From assembly GCA_948474755.1 (NCBI GenBank), contig CAOLHI010002549.1, positions 124,001 through 188,000 on the forward strand: a stretch of 64,000 bases of DNA. The letters run 5' to 3'. The first letter of the stretch is position 1, and every line of letters begins with the position of its first letter. The notes beneath the pieces are model-generated. The model searched no databases, was not told the DNA's origin, and was given only the letters and a program-made list of their open reading frames with translations. Both the position numbers and the translations under genes were made by a program. Of the stretch, positions 21,356 to 31,937 are shown piece after piece. The stretch comes from Ctenosaura bakeri. Its lineage: Eukaryota > Chordata > Lepidosauria > Squamata > Iguanidae.

Positions 21356-23352
21356 TCTATAGAATCATAGAATCATAGAAATTCAGAGTTGGAAGAGACC
21401 ACACAGGCCATCCAGTCCAACCCCCTGCCATGCAGGAACACCCTCAAATCAATCCCGACAGATGGCTATCAAGCCTCTGCTTAAAAACCTCCAAGGAAGG
21501 AGACTCCACTACACTCCCAGGCAGCATATTCCACTGCCGGACAGCCCTGACTGTCAGGAAGTTCTTCCTGAGGTTCAGGTGGAATCTCCTTTCCTGCAGC
21601 TTGAATCCATTGCTCCTTGTTCTGGTCTCTGGAGCAGCAGAAAACAAGTCCCCTCCTTCCTCTACGTGGCATCCCTTCAAATATTTAAACATGGCTATCA
21701 TGTCCCCTCTTAACCTCCTCTTCTGCAGACTAAACATACCCAGCTCTCTAAGTCTATCCTCATAGGGCTTGGCTTCCAGACCTCTCACCATTTTGGTCGC
21801 CCTCCTCTGGACTTGCTCCAGCTTGTCAATATCCTTCTTGAATTGGGGTGCCCAGAACTGGACACAGTATTCAAGATGGGGTCTAACCAAAGCAGAGTAG
21901 AGTGGTACCAGTACCTCCCTCGATCTAGACACCATACTCCTATTGATGCAGCCAAGAATTGCATTGGCTTTCTTGGCTGCCACATCACACTGCTGACTCA
22001 TGTTCAGCTTGTGGTCTATGAAGACTCCGAGATCCCTTTCACACGTACTGCTATCCAGCCACGTGTCCCCCATCCTATATTTGTGGATTCCATTATTTCT
22101 GCCTAAGTGTAGGACCTTACATTTTTCTCTGTTGAATTTCATTTTGTTCGCCCTGGCCCAGCTCTCCAATCTATCCAGGTCATTTTGAATTTTGATCCTG
22201 TCCTCTGGCGTATTAGCAACCCCTCCCAATTTGGTGTCATCTGCAAATTTGATCAGCATGCCCTCTATTCCTTCATCCAAGTCATTGATAAAAATATTGA
22301 ACAGCACTGGGCCTAGGACAGAACCCTGTGGCACCCCGCTAGTCACTTCTCTCCAGGACGAAAAGCAGCCATTCGTGATCACCCTTTGGGTTCGGTCGGT
22401 CAACCAATTACAAATCCAACTAATGGTAGCCCTGTCCAGCCCACATTTTACTAGCTTCGTTGCAAGAATGTCATGGGGAACTTTGTCAAAGGCCTTACTG
22501 AAATCGAGATATGCTACATCCACAGCATTCCCTTCATCTATCAAGCTAGTAACTCTGTCATAAAAAGAGATAAGATTAGTCTGGCATGACTTATTTTTGA
22601 GAAATCCATGTTGACTTCTCGTGATTACCGCGTTGCTTTCTAAATGATTAGAAACTGACTGTTTAATGATCTGCTCCAGGATCTTTCCGGGTACTGATGT
22701 CAGGCTGACTGGGCGATAATTATTTGGGTCCTCTTTTTTTCCCTTCTTGAAGATGGGGATAACATTTGCTCTCCTCCAATCTGCTGGAACTTCTCCTGTC
22801 CTCCAAGATTTCTCAAAAATTATAGCAAGCGGTTCCGAAATGACCTCTGCCAGCTCTTTTAATATCCTAGGATGCAATTCATCTGGCCCTGGAGACTTGA
22901 ATTCATCCAGTGTGGCCAGGTATTCCTGTACCACCTCTCTACCTATTATGTGCCTCATTTCCTCTGCTTCCTCCCCTGCTTCCCAACCGCCAGGTTGAGT
23001 GCTTGTATCCTTCTGGGAAAATACGGAGGCAAAGAAGGTGTTAAGTAGCTCTGCCTTTTCTCTCCCCCCTGTGAGTAATTCGCCATCTTCTCTGCGTAGC
23101 GACCCTACTGTCTCCTTCTTTTTCCTTTTGTTGCGGACATATTTAAAAAAAACCTTTTTATTGTTTTTAATGTCTCTGGCCAGCCTAAGCTCGTTCTGTG
23201 CTTTAGCCTTTCTGACTTCCTCCCTACATCTCCTAGCTACTTGCTTAAATTCTTCTTTGGTGGTTTCCCCCTTCTTCCATGTCCTATACATGTTTCTCTT
23301 AACTCTTAGCTCAGCTGAGAGTTCTTTAGTCAACTGAGAGTTCTTTAGTCAA
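21356..23352 (-). mobile_element. CR1 LINE, 5'-truncated, best-preserved copy
   Basis: About 2 kb of CR1 in minus orientation. It has an ORF2 part (separate entry), a short 3' UTR and the octamer-like tail (TCTATGATTCTATGATTCT on the minus strand, about 21360-21385). The endonuclease half is missing, as expected from 5' truncation during reverse transcription. At the 5' junction a 19-bp segment (CTGAGAGTTCTTTAGTCAA) occurs twice in tandem, at 23315-23333 and 23334-23352. Confidence 0.95.
21444..23333 (-). CDS. CR1 LINE ORF2 reverse transcriptase, partial but open for 629 codons
   Basis: Encodes the reverse transcriptase that copies CR1 RNA at the genomic nick (target-primed reverse transcription). 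A basic linker occupies residues 1-120. The fingers include [12 protein letters not shown] at about 206-217. Motif A is [13 protein letters not shown] at about 275-287, motif [18 protein letters not shown] at about 332-348, and motif C FADD at 363-366 carries the catalytic aspartates. Motif D region [15 protein letters not shown] follows at about 397-411. The C-terminal region contains [12 protein letters not shown] and [17 protein letters not shown] motifs. There is no stop or frameshift across 629 codons, which suggests a young copy. The first codon is TTG, not ATG; the frame is simply cut by truncation, and the N-terminal endonuclease of a full ORF2 is absent. It is not expected to be mobile alone. 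Confidence 0.95.
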   Translation of the reverse strand: MTKELSAELRVKRNMYRTWKKGETTKEEFKQVARRCREEVRKAKAQNELRLARDIKNNKKVFFKYVRNKRKKKETVGSLRREDGELLTGGREKAELLNTFFASVFSQKDTSTQPGGWEAGEEAEEMRHIIGREVVQEYLATLDEFKSPGPDELHPRILKELAEVISEPLAIIFEKSWRTGEVPADWRRANVIPIFKKGKKEDPNNYRPVSLTSVPGKILEQIIKQSVSNHLESNAVITRSQHGFLKNKSCQTNLISFYDRVTSLIDEGNAVDVAYLDFSKAFDKVPHDILATKLVKCGLDRATISWICNWLTDRTQRVITNGCFSSWREVTSGVPQGSVLGPVLFNIFINDLDEGIEGMLIKFADDTKLGGVANTPEDRIKIQNDLDRLESWARANKMKFNREKCKVLHLGRNNGIHKYRMGDTWLDSSTCERDLGVFIDHKLNMSQQCDVAAKKANAILGCINRSMVSRSREVLVPLYSALVRPHLEYCVQFWAPQFKKDIDKLEQVQRRATKMVRGLEAKPYEDRLRELGMFSLQKRRLRGDMIAMFKYLKGCHVEEGGDLFSAAPETRTRSNGFKLQERRFHLNLRKNFLTVRAVRQWNMLPGSVVESPSLEVFKQRLDSHLSGLI

Positions 23353-23419
23353 TGAAGCCACGGGTATCAAAGCCCTATGAAGCTAATAACTAGTGTAGAT
23401 AGAAAGATAGAGAAAATCA

Positions 23420-23840
23420 GGCCCTTTTCACATGTTTTTTTTTTAGCGCAAGGGCCCCTTGAGCGTCACGCAAATGGGAGCACCGCTCCGTACGACACCC
23501 CCCCACTTGCTCACGAGGCTGAAGCGGGGCGCGTGCGCATTTTTGATTTTCGGCTTTAAGCCAAAAATGCCCCACACTTGTGCAATGCTCGTGGTGCCCT
23601 CGTGCATTTACCTGCGTGCGGTGCGTCGGTGAGCTGGGTGGGTCACGCTTCCTCCCCCAGCGCATCCTACAGCTCCCACACTGCCCTGCGGAAGGAAGGA
23701 AGGGGCGCTAGCGCGACGGTCGCGCAAACAGGAAATGACCTGCGGAAGGAAGGAGGGGGCAAGCGGCAGCATTTTGGACGAGGCTTCTCGCGTGAGACGC
23801 CTTCCCCCGTCATGCAAAAAGGTAACATGCGAAAATGGCT
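23420..23840. mobile_element. family G non-autonomous DNA element (G5)
   Basis: Termini GGCCCTTTTCACATG and CATGCGAAAATGGCT, with the exact duplication TCA (23417-23419 and 23841-23843). Central hairpin TTTTCGGCTTTAAGCCAAAA near 23550, then ATTTACCTGCG (reverse of a weaker donor consensus). CpG-rich. Confidence 0.85.
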
Positions 23841-25299
23841 TCAGTCGGACTCCTTATACATTTTAGCAAACAGGTCTGCATCCCTGCTACGCTCTAGATC
23901 CTAACAACACTGCTTCTTTGGAAATAAGGAATTCTGCAGAATATTCCTTTTCTTCCTCTAATTTCTAAAATTCAAATAAACAAGTTTTGTGAAGGATGCT
24001 ACTTAGCAGCACCCACCTTTACAAGGACTGCAGACTTAGCTTGCCAAGGAATGACTTTTTAGCAGGAAGAATCAGTGATATTGTGGGGGAGGCTTTAACA
24101 TTGAAAGCTCACTGTGTGATAAGTCATACTATTTTAATTATGATATTCGTCATGACCCAGCCTTTTTGTAGAAGGGAAAGCCCCTTAACCAAGGCAATAA
24201 ATTTGGAAAGCAGGCAATCCTGATTTTGTAATAGACAATGCTCCTGGACTATTTGAAAAAACAGCAGGGTTTTTATGGATGTCAGGTTCATTAAGGAGAC
24301 TTCTTCTCTGGAAAATCAGCAGGAGAAACACCTTGTGACCTGAGATAGTGTGGACAGGCACTCTCTTGCCCAGCACTGTCTGCATGCCTGATTAAGAATT
24401 AAATAAGGAGATCTGTTTGCAACAGCCTCATCTAAAATAAGTGGCAAGGACTCACAGCATGCAGTTCTCTCACTTCTTTCCCTTAACATTTTAATCTGGT
24501 GAGTTCATTGTATCAAACTTTTTTTTAAAAAAGAGAAAATCTCATTTTTTTCCAGCATGGCATCTTCGCAGCAATATGGATTCAGCACCACAAACCCAAC
24601 ACATCTTCATCTACCTACCCACAGTCTCATTCACTCTCATGGCCAAATATTTTATGTTCTCCTCTATTATAGACCCTGTGGCCAAGATCCTGTGTGGCAC
24701 AGTTTTGTGTAAAAGTTCCACAGGAAGTTCCACAGGAAGTACTATGGTACATCTCTCCATTTTAGCCCCCAAATTCACTGTTTAGCTGCTGCAGCTCCCC
24801 ATTGGCTGGTGGTCAGTAGAGGTGCTGGAGAAGTGTCTGGCTATGTCCTCATAGCTAGACACAGACCAATGACATCATTCACTAAGGGCATGAGTCTACT
24901 GTAAGTCTCAGCAGATGATATAAACACACCATATCTGGCTAAGAGGACTTAGCTTGATGCTTCTCTGATTGTTCTTCTCCTTGCATCAGTCACTGAATAA
25001 TGGTGAGAAGGGCTTCAGTGGCTAATTGTTGAGTCTCAAGAGGAATTTGGTCACTGAAGAAGGTAGAAGAGATTACCAGCTTCCACAACTACTTTATAAA
25101 GACATATGCAGGTGTAAGGTGGACTCTGCTAAGTCCTATCAAAGATATCTCGGACCCACACTGTTTTATAGTATTAAAACACCCATATACCTGTGTGTGT
25201 CACTAATAGAACACTAGCCATTGTTGTCTCCCAGCAGAACTTGGAGGTGTTATTTTTCTGTGATTCAGTTACTAGAAAACTCTCTTTTCATCAGCAGGC
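23841..25299. other. unassigned sequence, no gene seen
   Basis: About 1.4 kb in which I recognise no repeat, exon or RNA gene. A small direct repeat, AAGTTCCACAGGAAGTTCCA, is at about 24714. Confidence 0.5.
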
Positions 25300-25580
25300 A
25301 AAGACAATTTTATTTAGACAGGCATTCAGCTTTTAACTGGTTGTGGCAGAAGGGTATTTTTAATGGAGTATGCTGGTCTTTCATCTTTACTACATTGTAG
25401 CTGTATTTTAAAAATGTTTTCAACCGCTGTTTTAGTCAAATTGTTTGTTGAATGGTTCTTTAATATTTGCATTAAACATTGTTTTGTTTGTATTTTGTTT
25501 TAACCTACACTGCAGGCTGTCTTGGGTCCAGTATTGGAGAATGGCAGCATATTAAAATGACAAACAGACCAACAGACACA
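25300..25580 (+). mobile_element. L2-like LINE 3' end, plus strand
   Basis: TTTTATTTAGACAGGCATTC, then a T-rich stretch and ACTGCAGGCTGTCTTGGGTC, matching the L2 3' UTR plan seen at 15360-15570. Weak. Confidence 0.4.
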
Positions 25581-26454
25581 TAAACAAATAATGTCCCATA
25601 GTCACCATGACCAGTCACCAACTTGATTTAACATTATCTGATGAAATCTTTACAAAACTTTACAGCCTTACTGCAGACTTGCTCAGCATCTTCTATATTG
25701 CTGTAAGCAAGAAGGCATACTGGCTTTCTTATGGATGTTTTTTGAGATTAAAACAGTGGTCTTCCTAATTCATAGCTAAGATATTTTAAATAGGGGGTGT
25801 CAGGCAGAGGTGGTCATTGGCTCCATTAGCCATCCATTGTGCTGAATCCCATTTCCCAAATACATTTAGCACCTTGGTTAGCTCCTGTAAAATCTTCCTA
25901 TAAAACCTGGAATGGCTCCCCATAAATCTACCCAGAAGCAACGGACCCACTGGCTATCTTTCATATCAGGTGAGCGCCCCTCATGTTTTAGAAGAAGGCA
26001 TAAGTGTTTAAAGGTTGCAAAACTAGACTTGTTTGCCTCCTACCAGACTGAATCCACCATTGGTCATAGATTTAGCAAGTGTATGAGATGGCCCTATGCT
26101 CATACCAGCAAATGGCTCTAGGTGTCATTCACAGAAGGCGATATCTGAGACTAACTAATCCAGATTCTCCTTGCAGAGAGACCTTCTATGTAGACATCTT
26201 TCCAGAGTTGGGGGCTCACTTTGGATCCAGAGGGTCCCCTGAGGGCTGCCCTGTTGGTGCCCAATTTCCCATTGCCATGCAGCTGCCTAAGCTCAGCAGC
26301 AACTGTAGAAGTTTTCTATGATGCACAAATCTCCCTGAACATCTTACTGCAACACAGAGTCCTCTGGGCTTGTAGGGCAGAGTAACTTGTCCCTTCCTGA
26401 AATGACAGCAGGGGAAAAGAATGGAAGAAGTCATAGTAATTTGGATGCCATCTA
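25581..26454. other. unassigned sequence, no gene seen
   Basis: Nothing recognised. Confidence 0.5.
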
Positions 26455-26580
26455 TCCATCCACTTACCTATCTGTCCATTTATTTATACACCATCTTTTT
26501 CTCAGACTCAAGGAGACTTACAAAAACATACCATTACCATAAAATACAATGGCTACATCCCTAATTCTACAGTGGCAGAG
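26455..26580 (-). mobile_element. LINE 3' tail fragment, minus strand
   Basis: Starts in a CATCCATCCA tract, then CATTTATTTATACACCATCT and CTCAAGGAGACTTACAAAAA. This is the plan of an L2/CR1-group 3' UTR end in reverse. Short. Confidence 0.4.
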
Positions 26581-26950
26581 ATGCTTTGTGTGTGTGCATG
26601 TACGAGGAGGGGATTCCAAGCAGTCCTGTGTCTATACATCAAAACATGGATAGGGCCATGTGCTGGCTAACCATTTGACTCTTAATCCACAAAGTCTACT
26701 TGTGTATGAGGAGAGGTACAGGTTTCCTTAGAAAATCCTTACAATTTGTGAGAAAGGTCATCTGAACCAGTTTGTCAATGTTTGTGTATGTGTCTTCAAG
26801 TTGCCTGTCAACTTATGGCAACACCATGGTGTCCATAGGATCTTTGTAGGCATGGAATACTTAGAGGTACTTTGCCATTGGTTTCCTCTGAAATACAGGC
26901 AACAGGACTTGGTATTCTTTGGCAATTTCCCATCGAGGTACCAGGGCTGA

Positions 26951-27421
26951 CCCTATTTAGCTGTCGGGACCTCCGCGGCCCCAGACGCAGCACCCGAGGA
27001 GGAGGACGATCCGGTCTCCTCGCGAGTAGCGGCGGAGGTCTCCTCGCAAGTAGCGGCGGAGGTCTCCTCGCGAGTAGCGGCGGAGGCCTCCGGCGCCGGG
27101 AACAGCTGCCCGGACGCCGTCGAGGCCACCGCCGCCGCAGAGGAGGCTATGGAGCCACCTGCCGCTACGGGAGGTCGTCCCGAGCCTGCCTGCCCTGACG
27201 CCACTGAAGACACCGACGGAGCCGGCGCTGCGGAAGAGAGTCGCCCGGAGGTCGCTGGGCTGCCGCTCACCCGCGGGCCCGATCCGGAGGAGCCTGACGG
27301 CCTCCCTCCCACGTTCTCGCAGCGGCGGCAGGCCAAGGAGGCTGCCCGTCGCTCCCGCCGGTTGCTGGAGCATCAGCGGCAGGCTGAGGGCTTGCAGCTG
27401 GCTAAGGACGCTCAGCTGTGA
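26951..27421 (+). other. 157-codon open frame inside the LTR (no ATG at its start)
   Basis: The frame opens after a TGA at 26948-26950 and closes with TGA at 27419-27421; the first ATG is at 27149. The predicted chain is Ala/Glu/Pro-rich. The 24-bp units give three in-frame repeats of eight residues (VSSxVAAE). The end is basic and helix-like (QRRQAKEAARRSRRLLEHQ, then QLAKDAQL). It could be residual coding capacity of the retroelement overlapping the LTR, or chance openness of GC-rich DNA. I do not recognise the sequence and do not call it a host gene. Confidence 0.35.
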
Positions 27422-27837
27422 GCCCGGCTGAGGGCTCCCAGCTGTGCAGCAGCTTCAGGATTGGCCGGCGCCGGCGCCAGGCTCCTACTTTAGAGCCAGA
27501 GGGAGCCAGGTTCAGCACGGAGCAACAACCAACGGCTCTCCGTGTGTTGCCCGTCAGAGCTGCTGCCTTGTTCCTGCCGTGTTCCTGCTTTGTTCCTGCC
27601 TGCCTTGCCCCTGCTGTGGTCCCGCCTTGCTCCTGCCGAGACTCTGCTCGGAAGCCTTGCCAGCCAGCTTAACCCTTCGTTGCCCGGGTGAGGAAAACCC
27701 TTTCTTTTCGTTCCTGTTTACCGCCTGAAGTAAGGCTTGCTTTAGTTTTGCGGTGACTCTGCTGGCTGAGGCTTCCGGGACGCCAGCCTCGGCCTGAGCC
27801 AGACCCAAGCCTGCCCGGCCCCGCCCAGCCGCCGACA
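26962..27837. mobile_element. GC-rich solo LTR, 876 bp, with 5-bp target duplication
   Basis: Begins TGTCGG and ends CCGACA (perfect 6-bp inverted ends of TG...CA type). It is flanked by an exact 5-bp duplication TTAGC (26957-26961 and 27838-27842), inserted in the 5S SINE. Ends and duplication length fit a Ty3/Gypsy-type LTR. It is very rich in GC and CpG and so looks like a CpG island. It contains three exact-length 24-bp tandem units at 27013-27084 and a long open frame (next entry). No AATAAA or clear TATA box was seen, so its orientation is open. No second LTR or pol sequence occurs nearby. Confidence 0.8.
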
Positions 27838-27959
27838 TTAGCTTCCAAAATCAGAACAGATCTGGTGCCATCAAGGTATTTAGATAATCAGTTTGCCAGT
27901 ACATTATGCAGAAAGAAACCACCAGGGTTTCCAGTTACAGATAGTGAGAGACACTCTAA

Positions 27960-28075
27960 AATACAGTCAGCAACCATGTCACTCTCAAGATGTTTTGAAA
28001 TTGCAGCTCCCAGTAGCTCTTGCCCACTTTGAGGAATTGTGGGAGCTGCAGTTCCACAATGTCTGGATGGTTAAA
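27960..28075. repeat. short palindromic MITE-like repeat
   Basis: Left arm GAAATTGCAGCTCCCAGTAG and right arm GAATTGTGGGAGCTGCAGTT can fold back. Same plan as the copies at 8840 and 29195. Confidence 0.5.
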
Positions 28076-28304
28076 TTATCTCTGAGGTGGAACTCCCCCC
28101 TCTCCATGATTACGAACTCAAGGCACATTTGAAGGAGGATCTTGGGGAAATTTTCAGACTTCTTACATCAAAGTATATCCAGTTTTTTAAAAGTTGCTTT
28201 CTATCATTCTTAACAGTCCATTTGAAATGGTTTTGAAAAGTTCTTGGTAGTTTTAAGTCCATTTTAATGTTGATATTTTGCATGTTTTAAATAGCGTTGA
28301 TTCT

Positions 28305-28350
28305 GTTGTTGTTTGCCACCAAGTTGACTCAGGCTTATGGTGACCCTTTA
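28305..28350 (-). mobile_element. tRNA-SINE 3' end fragment, minus strand
   Basis: TGTTGTTGTTTGCCACCAAG and GGCTTATGGTGACCC are the reverse complement of the SINE tail seen at 10200-10240. Only the tail remains. Confidence 0.5.
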
Positions 28351-28939
28351 AACTAAATTTTAATTTTTAATATTTATTTTTTAATATTATTTTTATTAAA
28401 AAAGGGAAAAAACAATAAAAAGTTCTAGGGGAAAAATACAATAAAAACCAATGAAAAATAGGTGATGGTGATGATAATGATGATGATGATGACGATGATG
28501 ACGACGACGACGACGATGGCAACATCAGCAATAAATTGTTATGCATTGCATGACATTATGGCTATTTGTAAATCTTATTCAGTTGAGTTTTGTTTCCTTT
28601 TACCTTATGCAACAGCACATTTAATTTAGCACCAACAGAAAACAAATTATCAAATTCATAAAATTTTACAATGAGTTTGCTTATCAACTCATTATTAAAG
28701 GAAAAGGAAACTTTTAACTCTGTATACATCTATCTACCATGTTACATGTACACCTTTATTTATTTCGTCTTGTCTCCTTTTTGGACATTTATCAAAGAAG
28801 ATTTACTTAAACTCCCTTAGTTTGTTCTCTCTCTTTTTCTTTTTCTTTTTTTTGCAACATACATAGTATTTTCTGCCACTATTGGAAAACAATTTGAAAG
28901 CAACTTTGAATTCAATTTTGGGCAAATGGTAAAGACAAA
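28351..28939. other. AT-rich unassigned sequence with a GAT/GAC microsatellite
   Basis: (GATGAT)n changing to (GAC)n at about 28463-28516 within AT-rich sequence. No gene seen. Confidence 0.6.
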
Positions 28940-29119
28940 GGCCATTTCTGCACAACACTCTTATAGCGCGATGATTCCACTTTCAACCTCCTATGGAATC
29001 CTGGGGTTTGCAGTTCTGGGAGGGGCTGGCCGGCCCCTCCCGGAACTGCAAACCCCAGGATTCCATAGGAGGTTGAAAGTGGAATCATCGTGCTATAAGA
29101 GTGTTGTGCGGAAATGTTC
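28940..29119. mobile_element. family M palindromic MITE (M3), near-perfect snap-back
   Basis: 180 bp whose left half is the reverse complement of the right half almost throughout: CAACCTCCTATGGAATCCTG against CAGGATTCCATAGGAGGTTG. It starts GGCCATTTCTGCACAACACT and ends GTGCGGAAATGTTC, with duplication AAA on both sides. Fewest arm mismatches of the M copies here, so probably recent. Confidence 0.9.
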
Positions 29120-29194
29120 AAAGACAAGAAGGAGGGAAAGGAGGAGGGAGGGAGACAAAGAAGGAAGAAAGAAGAAGAGATAGTTCAAATGCTC

Positions 29195-29300
29195 TTCTCC
29201 AGGTGTTGCTAGACTTTGAGTCCCATCAGCAATATCCAGCATAGCCAATGATAAGGAATGCTGGAAGTTAGAGTCCCCCAGTATCTAGAAGGCTACATGA
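29195..29300. repeat. short palindromic MITE-like repeat
   Basis: CTTTGAGTCCCATCAGCAAT and GGAATGCTGGAAGTTAGAGT are diverged fold-back arms. Same plan as 8840-8945. Confidence 0.4.
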
Positions 29301-29354
29301 TTCCTCTTCCTGCCTGTTGTCTGAATATACCCTGAGTCTGTTTCAGTGGATTAT

Positions 29355-29519
29355 GGCCATTTTATGTCTTATGGAATTCTGGGGTTTGTAGTTTACTGAG
29401 GCCAAAGAGCTCTCTGGCTGAGAATTGTAAATGCCCCTCCCTAAACTGTAAACCCCAGGGTTCCATATGAGGTTGAAAGTGGAATAATAGCACTATAACA
29501 ATGTAGGTCAGAAATGGCC
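29355..29519. mobile_element. family M MITE (M4), left arm partly deleted
   Basis: Starts GGCCATTTTATGTCTTATGG (about 30 bp of the arm missing) and ends CTATAACAATGTAGGTCAGA plus AATGGCC. The duplication TAT is exact (29352-29354 and 29520-29522). Confidence 0.85.
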
Positions 29520-30089
29520 TATATTTCCCTATTGCTCATCTTGAAAGCTTGCTTATACTTACCCGAGTGACATTCCTCCAGTCTCTCTCTCTCTCTCTCT
29601 CCTCTCGCCTCCCCCATTTCAGATTAATTATTTCTTTTGTTTTTTTGGACACATTTTAAGCTGCTGCTATACAAACACTCAGGGAACCCATTGCCAGACT
29701 GGACAAATTGAAAAGAAATGAAATCTATGAAAAAACCTGAACAGTGTCAACCTTTCTCCCTTGCCTTTTAGTAAAGTAAAAATAAAAACAACCCCCAAAT
29801 AAAATCAGTTGCAGAGAAGGCCCGGGAGAAGAAATTAGATCATTGGAATTCAGTAAGGAAAACTCTGCAATAAATTGCTGTTGTGTTCCAATGGTCTTTG
29901 GTATTTGGTTTGCATCTTTTTTTTTTAAAAGTTGTGCTACAGTTCTGACTGTAAATGCTTCATCTTGCCCTGAGTAAGGCAATTGCTCGGGTTAAGAATC
30001 AGAGATAGTTCCACCACTATACTCTGTGTTACTTTTGCATGTGTTCATGAGTCCATCCTGTACCTTTTCCACATATATGCATTCTTCTC
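29520..30089. other. unassigned sequence with a (CT)n tract
   Basis: Short CT repeat at about 29581-29600; otherwise nothing recognised. Confidence 0.5.
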
Positions 30090-30285
30090 TCAACTGGTGA
30101 GACTACAGAACTTGGAAACCCGAGTTCAAATCCACATTCAATCATGGAAAATCCACGGGATAGCCATAGGCAAGTCATACTTTTTCAACCAAAGAAGACG
30201 GCAATGTCAAATCTCCTTTGAATAAATCTTGCTAAGAAAACCTTAGGATAGGGTTGCCATAAGTCACAGTTGATCTGGAAGCCCA
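30090..30285 (+). mobile_element. tRNA-derived SINE, plus strand
   Basis: Contains the B-box-like CGAGTTCAAATCCACATTCA, then GGGTTGCCATAAGTCACAGT, collinear with 10004-10240. The head is degraded. Confidence 0.7.
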
Positions 30286-30409
30286 TAAGATCAATGTCAC
30301 ATGTTTTGAGCATAATGACCAGTGGTGAGGGTGGACAATTCCAGTATCAGAAGCTGTTAAGAAAAGCCAAAGTCTATGCTGGAGGAGAGTTTTATGGCTG
30401 CTTTGGACT

Positions 30410-30700
30410 TCAAAAAGACACATAAATAGGTCCAAGAGTAAATTAAACCTGAACTTTTCCTAGAAGCCAAAAAAAGATTAAATGGAGACTATCATACTTT
30501 GAGTGTATCATGAGAAAAGAAGGTAAGGCTTGGAAATGAGGTCAGAGGAAACCATATTACAGGTGGATAGACACAAATTATGAATTCATTCATTCATTGG
30601 AAGATCTCAGCAGGGTTGCTAAAACAGTGTGGCTTGGAGATCTCTTACCGACAGAGTCGCTGTAAGTTGAAGCTGATTGAAGGCAAATAACAGTGAAGAT
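30410..30700 (+). mobile_element. probable BovB/RTE LINE 3' end, plus strand
   Basis: Pieces of the C-terminal region survive, with stops, in shifting frames: a WRSL-like block near 30630 (TGGCTTGGAGATCTCTTACC) and the ending GTTGAAGCTGATTGAAGGCA followed by AATAACA. This ending is typical of squamate BovB LINEs. Diverged and not coding. Confidence 0.4.
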
Positions 30701-30750
30701 GGAAGGGAGAGAAGAGTGGTGTTTTTGATGTTATTACAGGGAAAAAAAAT

Positions 30751-30909
30751 GACATGTCTCAAATTGCTTGACAGATGACTGCTTTATTTTAGAAAAAGCT
30801 TAATGTGTTTGGACCTATATATATTTTTAAGACCTTCTTCATATAGACTGATATGTGTTGGGCTTTTTCTAAAATAAAACAGACATCTATCAAACATTTT
30901 GAGATGTGT
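30751..30909. mobile_element. palindromic MITE of a different family
   Basis: The left arm (GACAGATGACTGCTTTATTT, then TAGAAAAAGCTTAATGTGTT) is matched by the reverse complement of the right arm over about 60 bp (the right side reads GCTTTTTCTAAAATAAAACA). The loop is only about 20-30 bp. Termini are near GACATGTCTCAAA and TTTTGAGATGTGT. No coding capacity. It does not share the GGCC ends of families M and G. Confidence 0.75.
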
Positions 30910-30991
30910 ACCTGGATTTTCTTGTGGATTCTATAGTGTGCTTCCTAGTTTTTTGTCTCTCTTGTTTTCAGTGTTTTGCCTCCTCCTTGGA

Positions 30992-31125
30992 TCTCCTTCT
31001 TTGGAGGTTTTTAAGCAGAGGTTTGATGGCCATTTGTTGGGAGTGCTTTGATGTGTGTTCCTGCATGGCAGGGGGTTGGACTGGATGGCCCCTGTGACCT
31101 CTTCCAGCTCTATGATTCTATGATC
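30992..31125 (+). mobile_element. CR1 LINE extreme 3' end
   Basis: CTCCTTCTTTGGAGGTTTTT (the SLEVF codons), GCAGGGGGTTGGACTGGATG, then the tail CTATGATTCTATGATCCTAT. Confidence 0.9.
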
Positions 31126-31174
31126 CTATTATCTGTATTGTTTCTTTGAAAAATAAAATCCCTTTCATTGATTT

Positions 31175-31320
31175 CAGGAGGTGGTGGAGGAAATGGTGGT
31201 GGAGAAGGAGGAGGAGGAGGAGGAGGGAGGAGGAGGAGGAGGGAGGAGGAGGAGGGAGGAGGAGGAGGAGGAGGAAGAAGACGAAGAGGAGGAGGAGGGG
31301 GAGGAGGAGGAGGAGAAGGT
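31175..31320. repeat. purine-rich (GGA)n tract
   Basis: About 145 bp of GGA, GAA and GGT triplets with strong strand asymmetry. The poly-Arg, Glu and Ser frames across it are artefacts. Confidence 0.9.
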
Positions 31321-31937
31321 GCTCTGGAGATAATGTAGATCTGCAGCTAGTGGTATTGTGGTGGTAAGGCACACAGGATTGATGCCCTGGGACCTTTCCA
31401 TTAGTATGGACTATGACATCTTTTGCCATCCCTTGACTCCTCTGCTCCCTATCCATTTAAGCTGCAGTCCCCATACTGGTTGAAAGGGAAATGATTTTGC
31501 AAACAATCAGGCACTGCTATTGCAGGCCTTAGAAAAGTCTTAGCTTGAGTTTTTAGAGTCGTGCTCTTCCTCTCCCTGTTTTAGCTTTGAAATGTGCAAA
31601 TGTTGTTTTGTGCCAAGGCTGCTGAGACCAGATGTCTTGATATTGAGAACATCATGCCATGGTGCTTTGATTATATGATTTATGTTGCTTATGAACTTAG
31701 ACTACTTGTCTCTGGGAAACTTTCTGACTGGAAATTGTTTTAGGTTTAGCGCATGTGTGTTTAAGAATATCTGCTTCACTATTTTTTTTGGAATCTGAAT
31801 AATTTGCAATCAATCAATAAGGCCTTGTCCATCTCACCTCCTTGAAGGTTAAATGGCTTGAACAGGTGGTGGTCTTTTTGATCAAAGTTTGTGTGTTGGT
31901 GTTTTGTTTTGTTTTTTTTCTTTTCTTTTCTGATTAA
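31321..31937. other. unassigned sequence, no gene seen
   Basis: Nothing recognised; a T-rich run is at 31898-31930. Confidence 0.5.

Larger units (their letters stand above)
26781..27890 (-). mobile_element. 5S-rRNA-derived SINE, minus strand, split by an LTR
   Basis: Plus-strand text starts TTTGTGTATGTGTCTTCAAG (the SINE tail) and continues to GGCTGACCCTATTTAGC at 26961. The 5S-like head resumes at 27838 as TTAGCTTCCAAAATCAGAAC to about 27890. Removing 26962-27837 and one TTAGC restores a full copy collinear with 6049-6275. Confidence 0.85.

Noticed and set aside
26872..27373. Repeated LLASSGGG and minus-strand frames in the GC-rich LTR
   Set aside because: Alternative phases of the 24-bp tandem units; only the phase ending at 27421 is open across the whole left half, and even that is not called a gene.
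31118..31456. Frames with poly-Arg, poly-Ser or poly-Leu
   Set aside because: Produced by the GGA tract.
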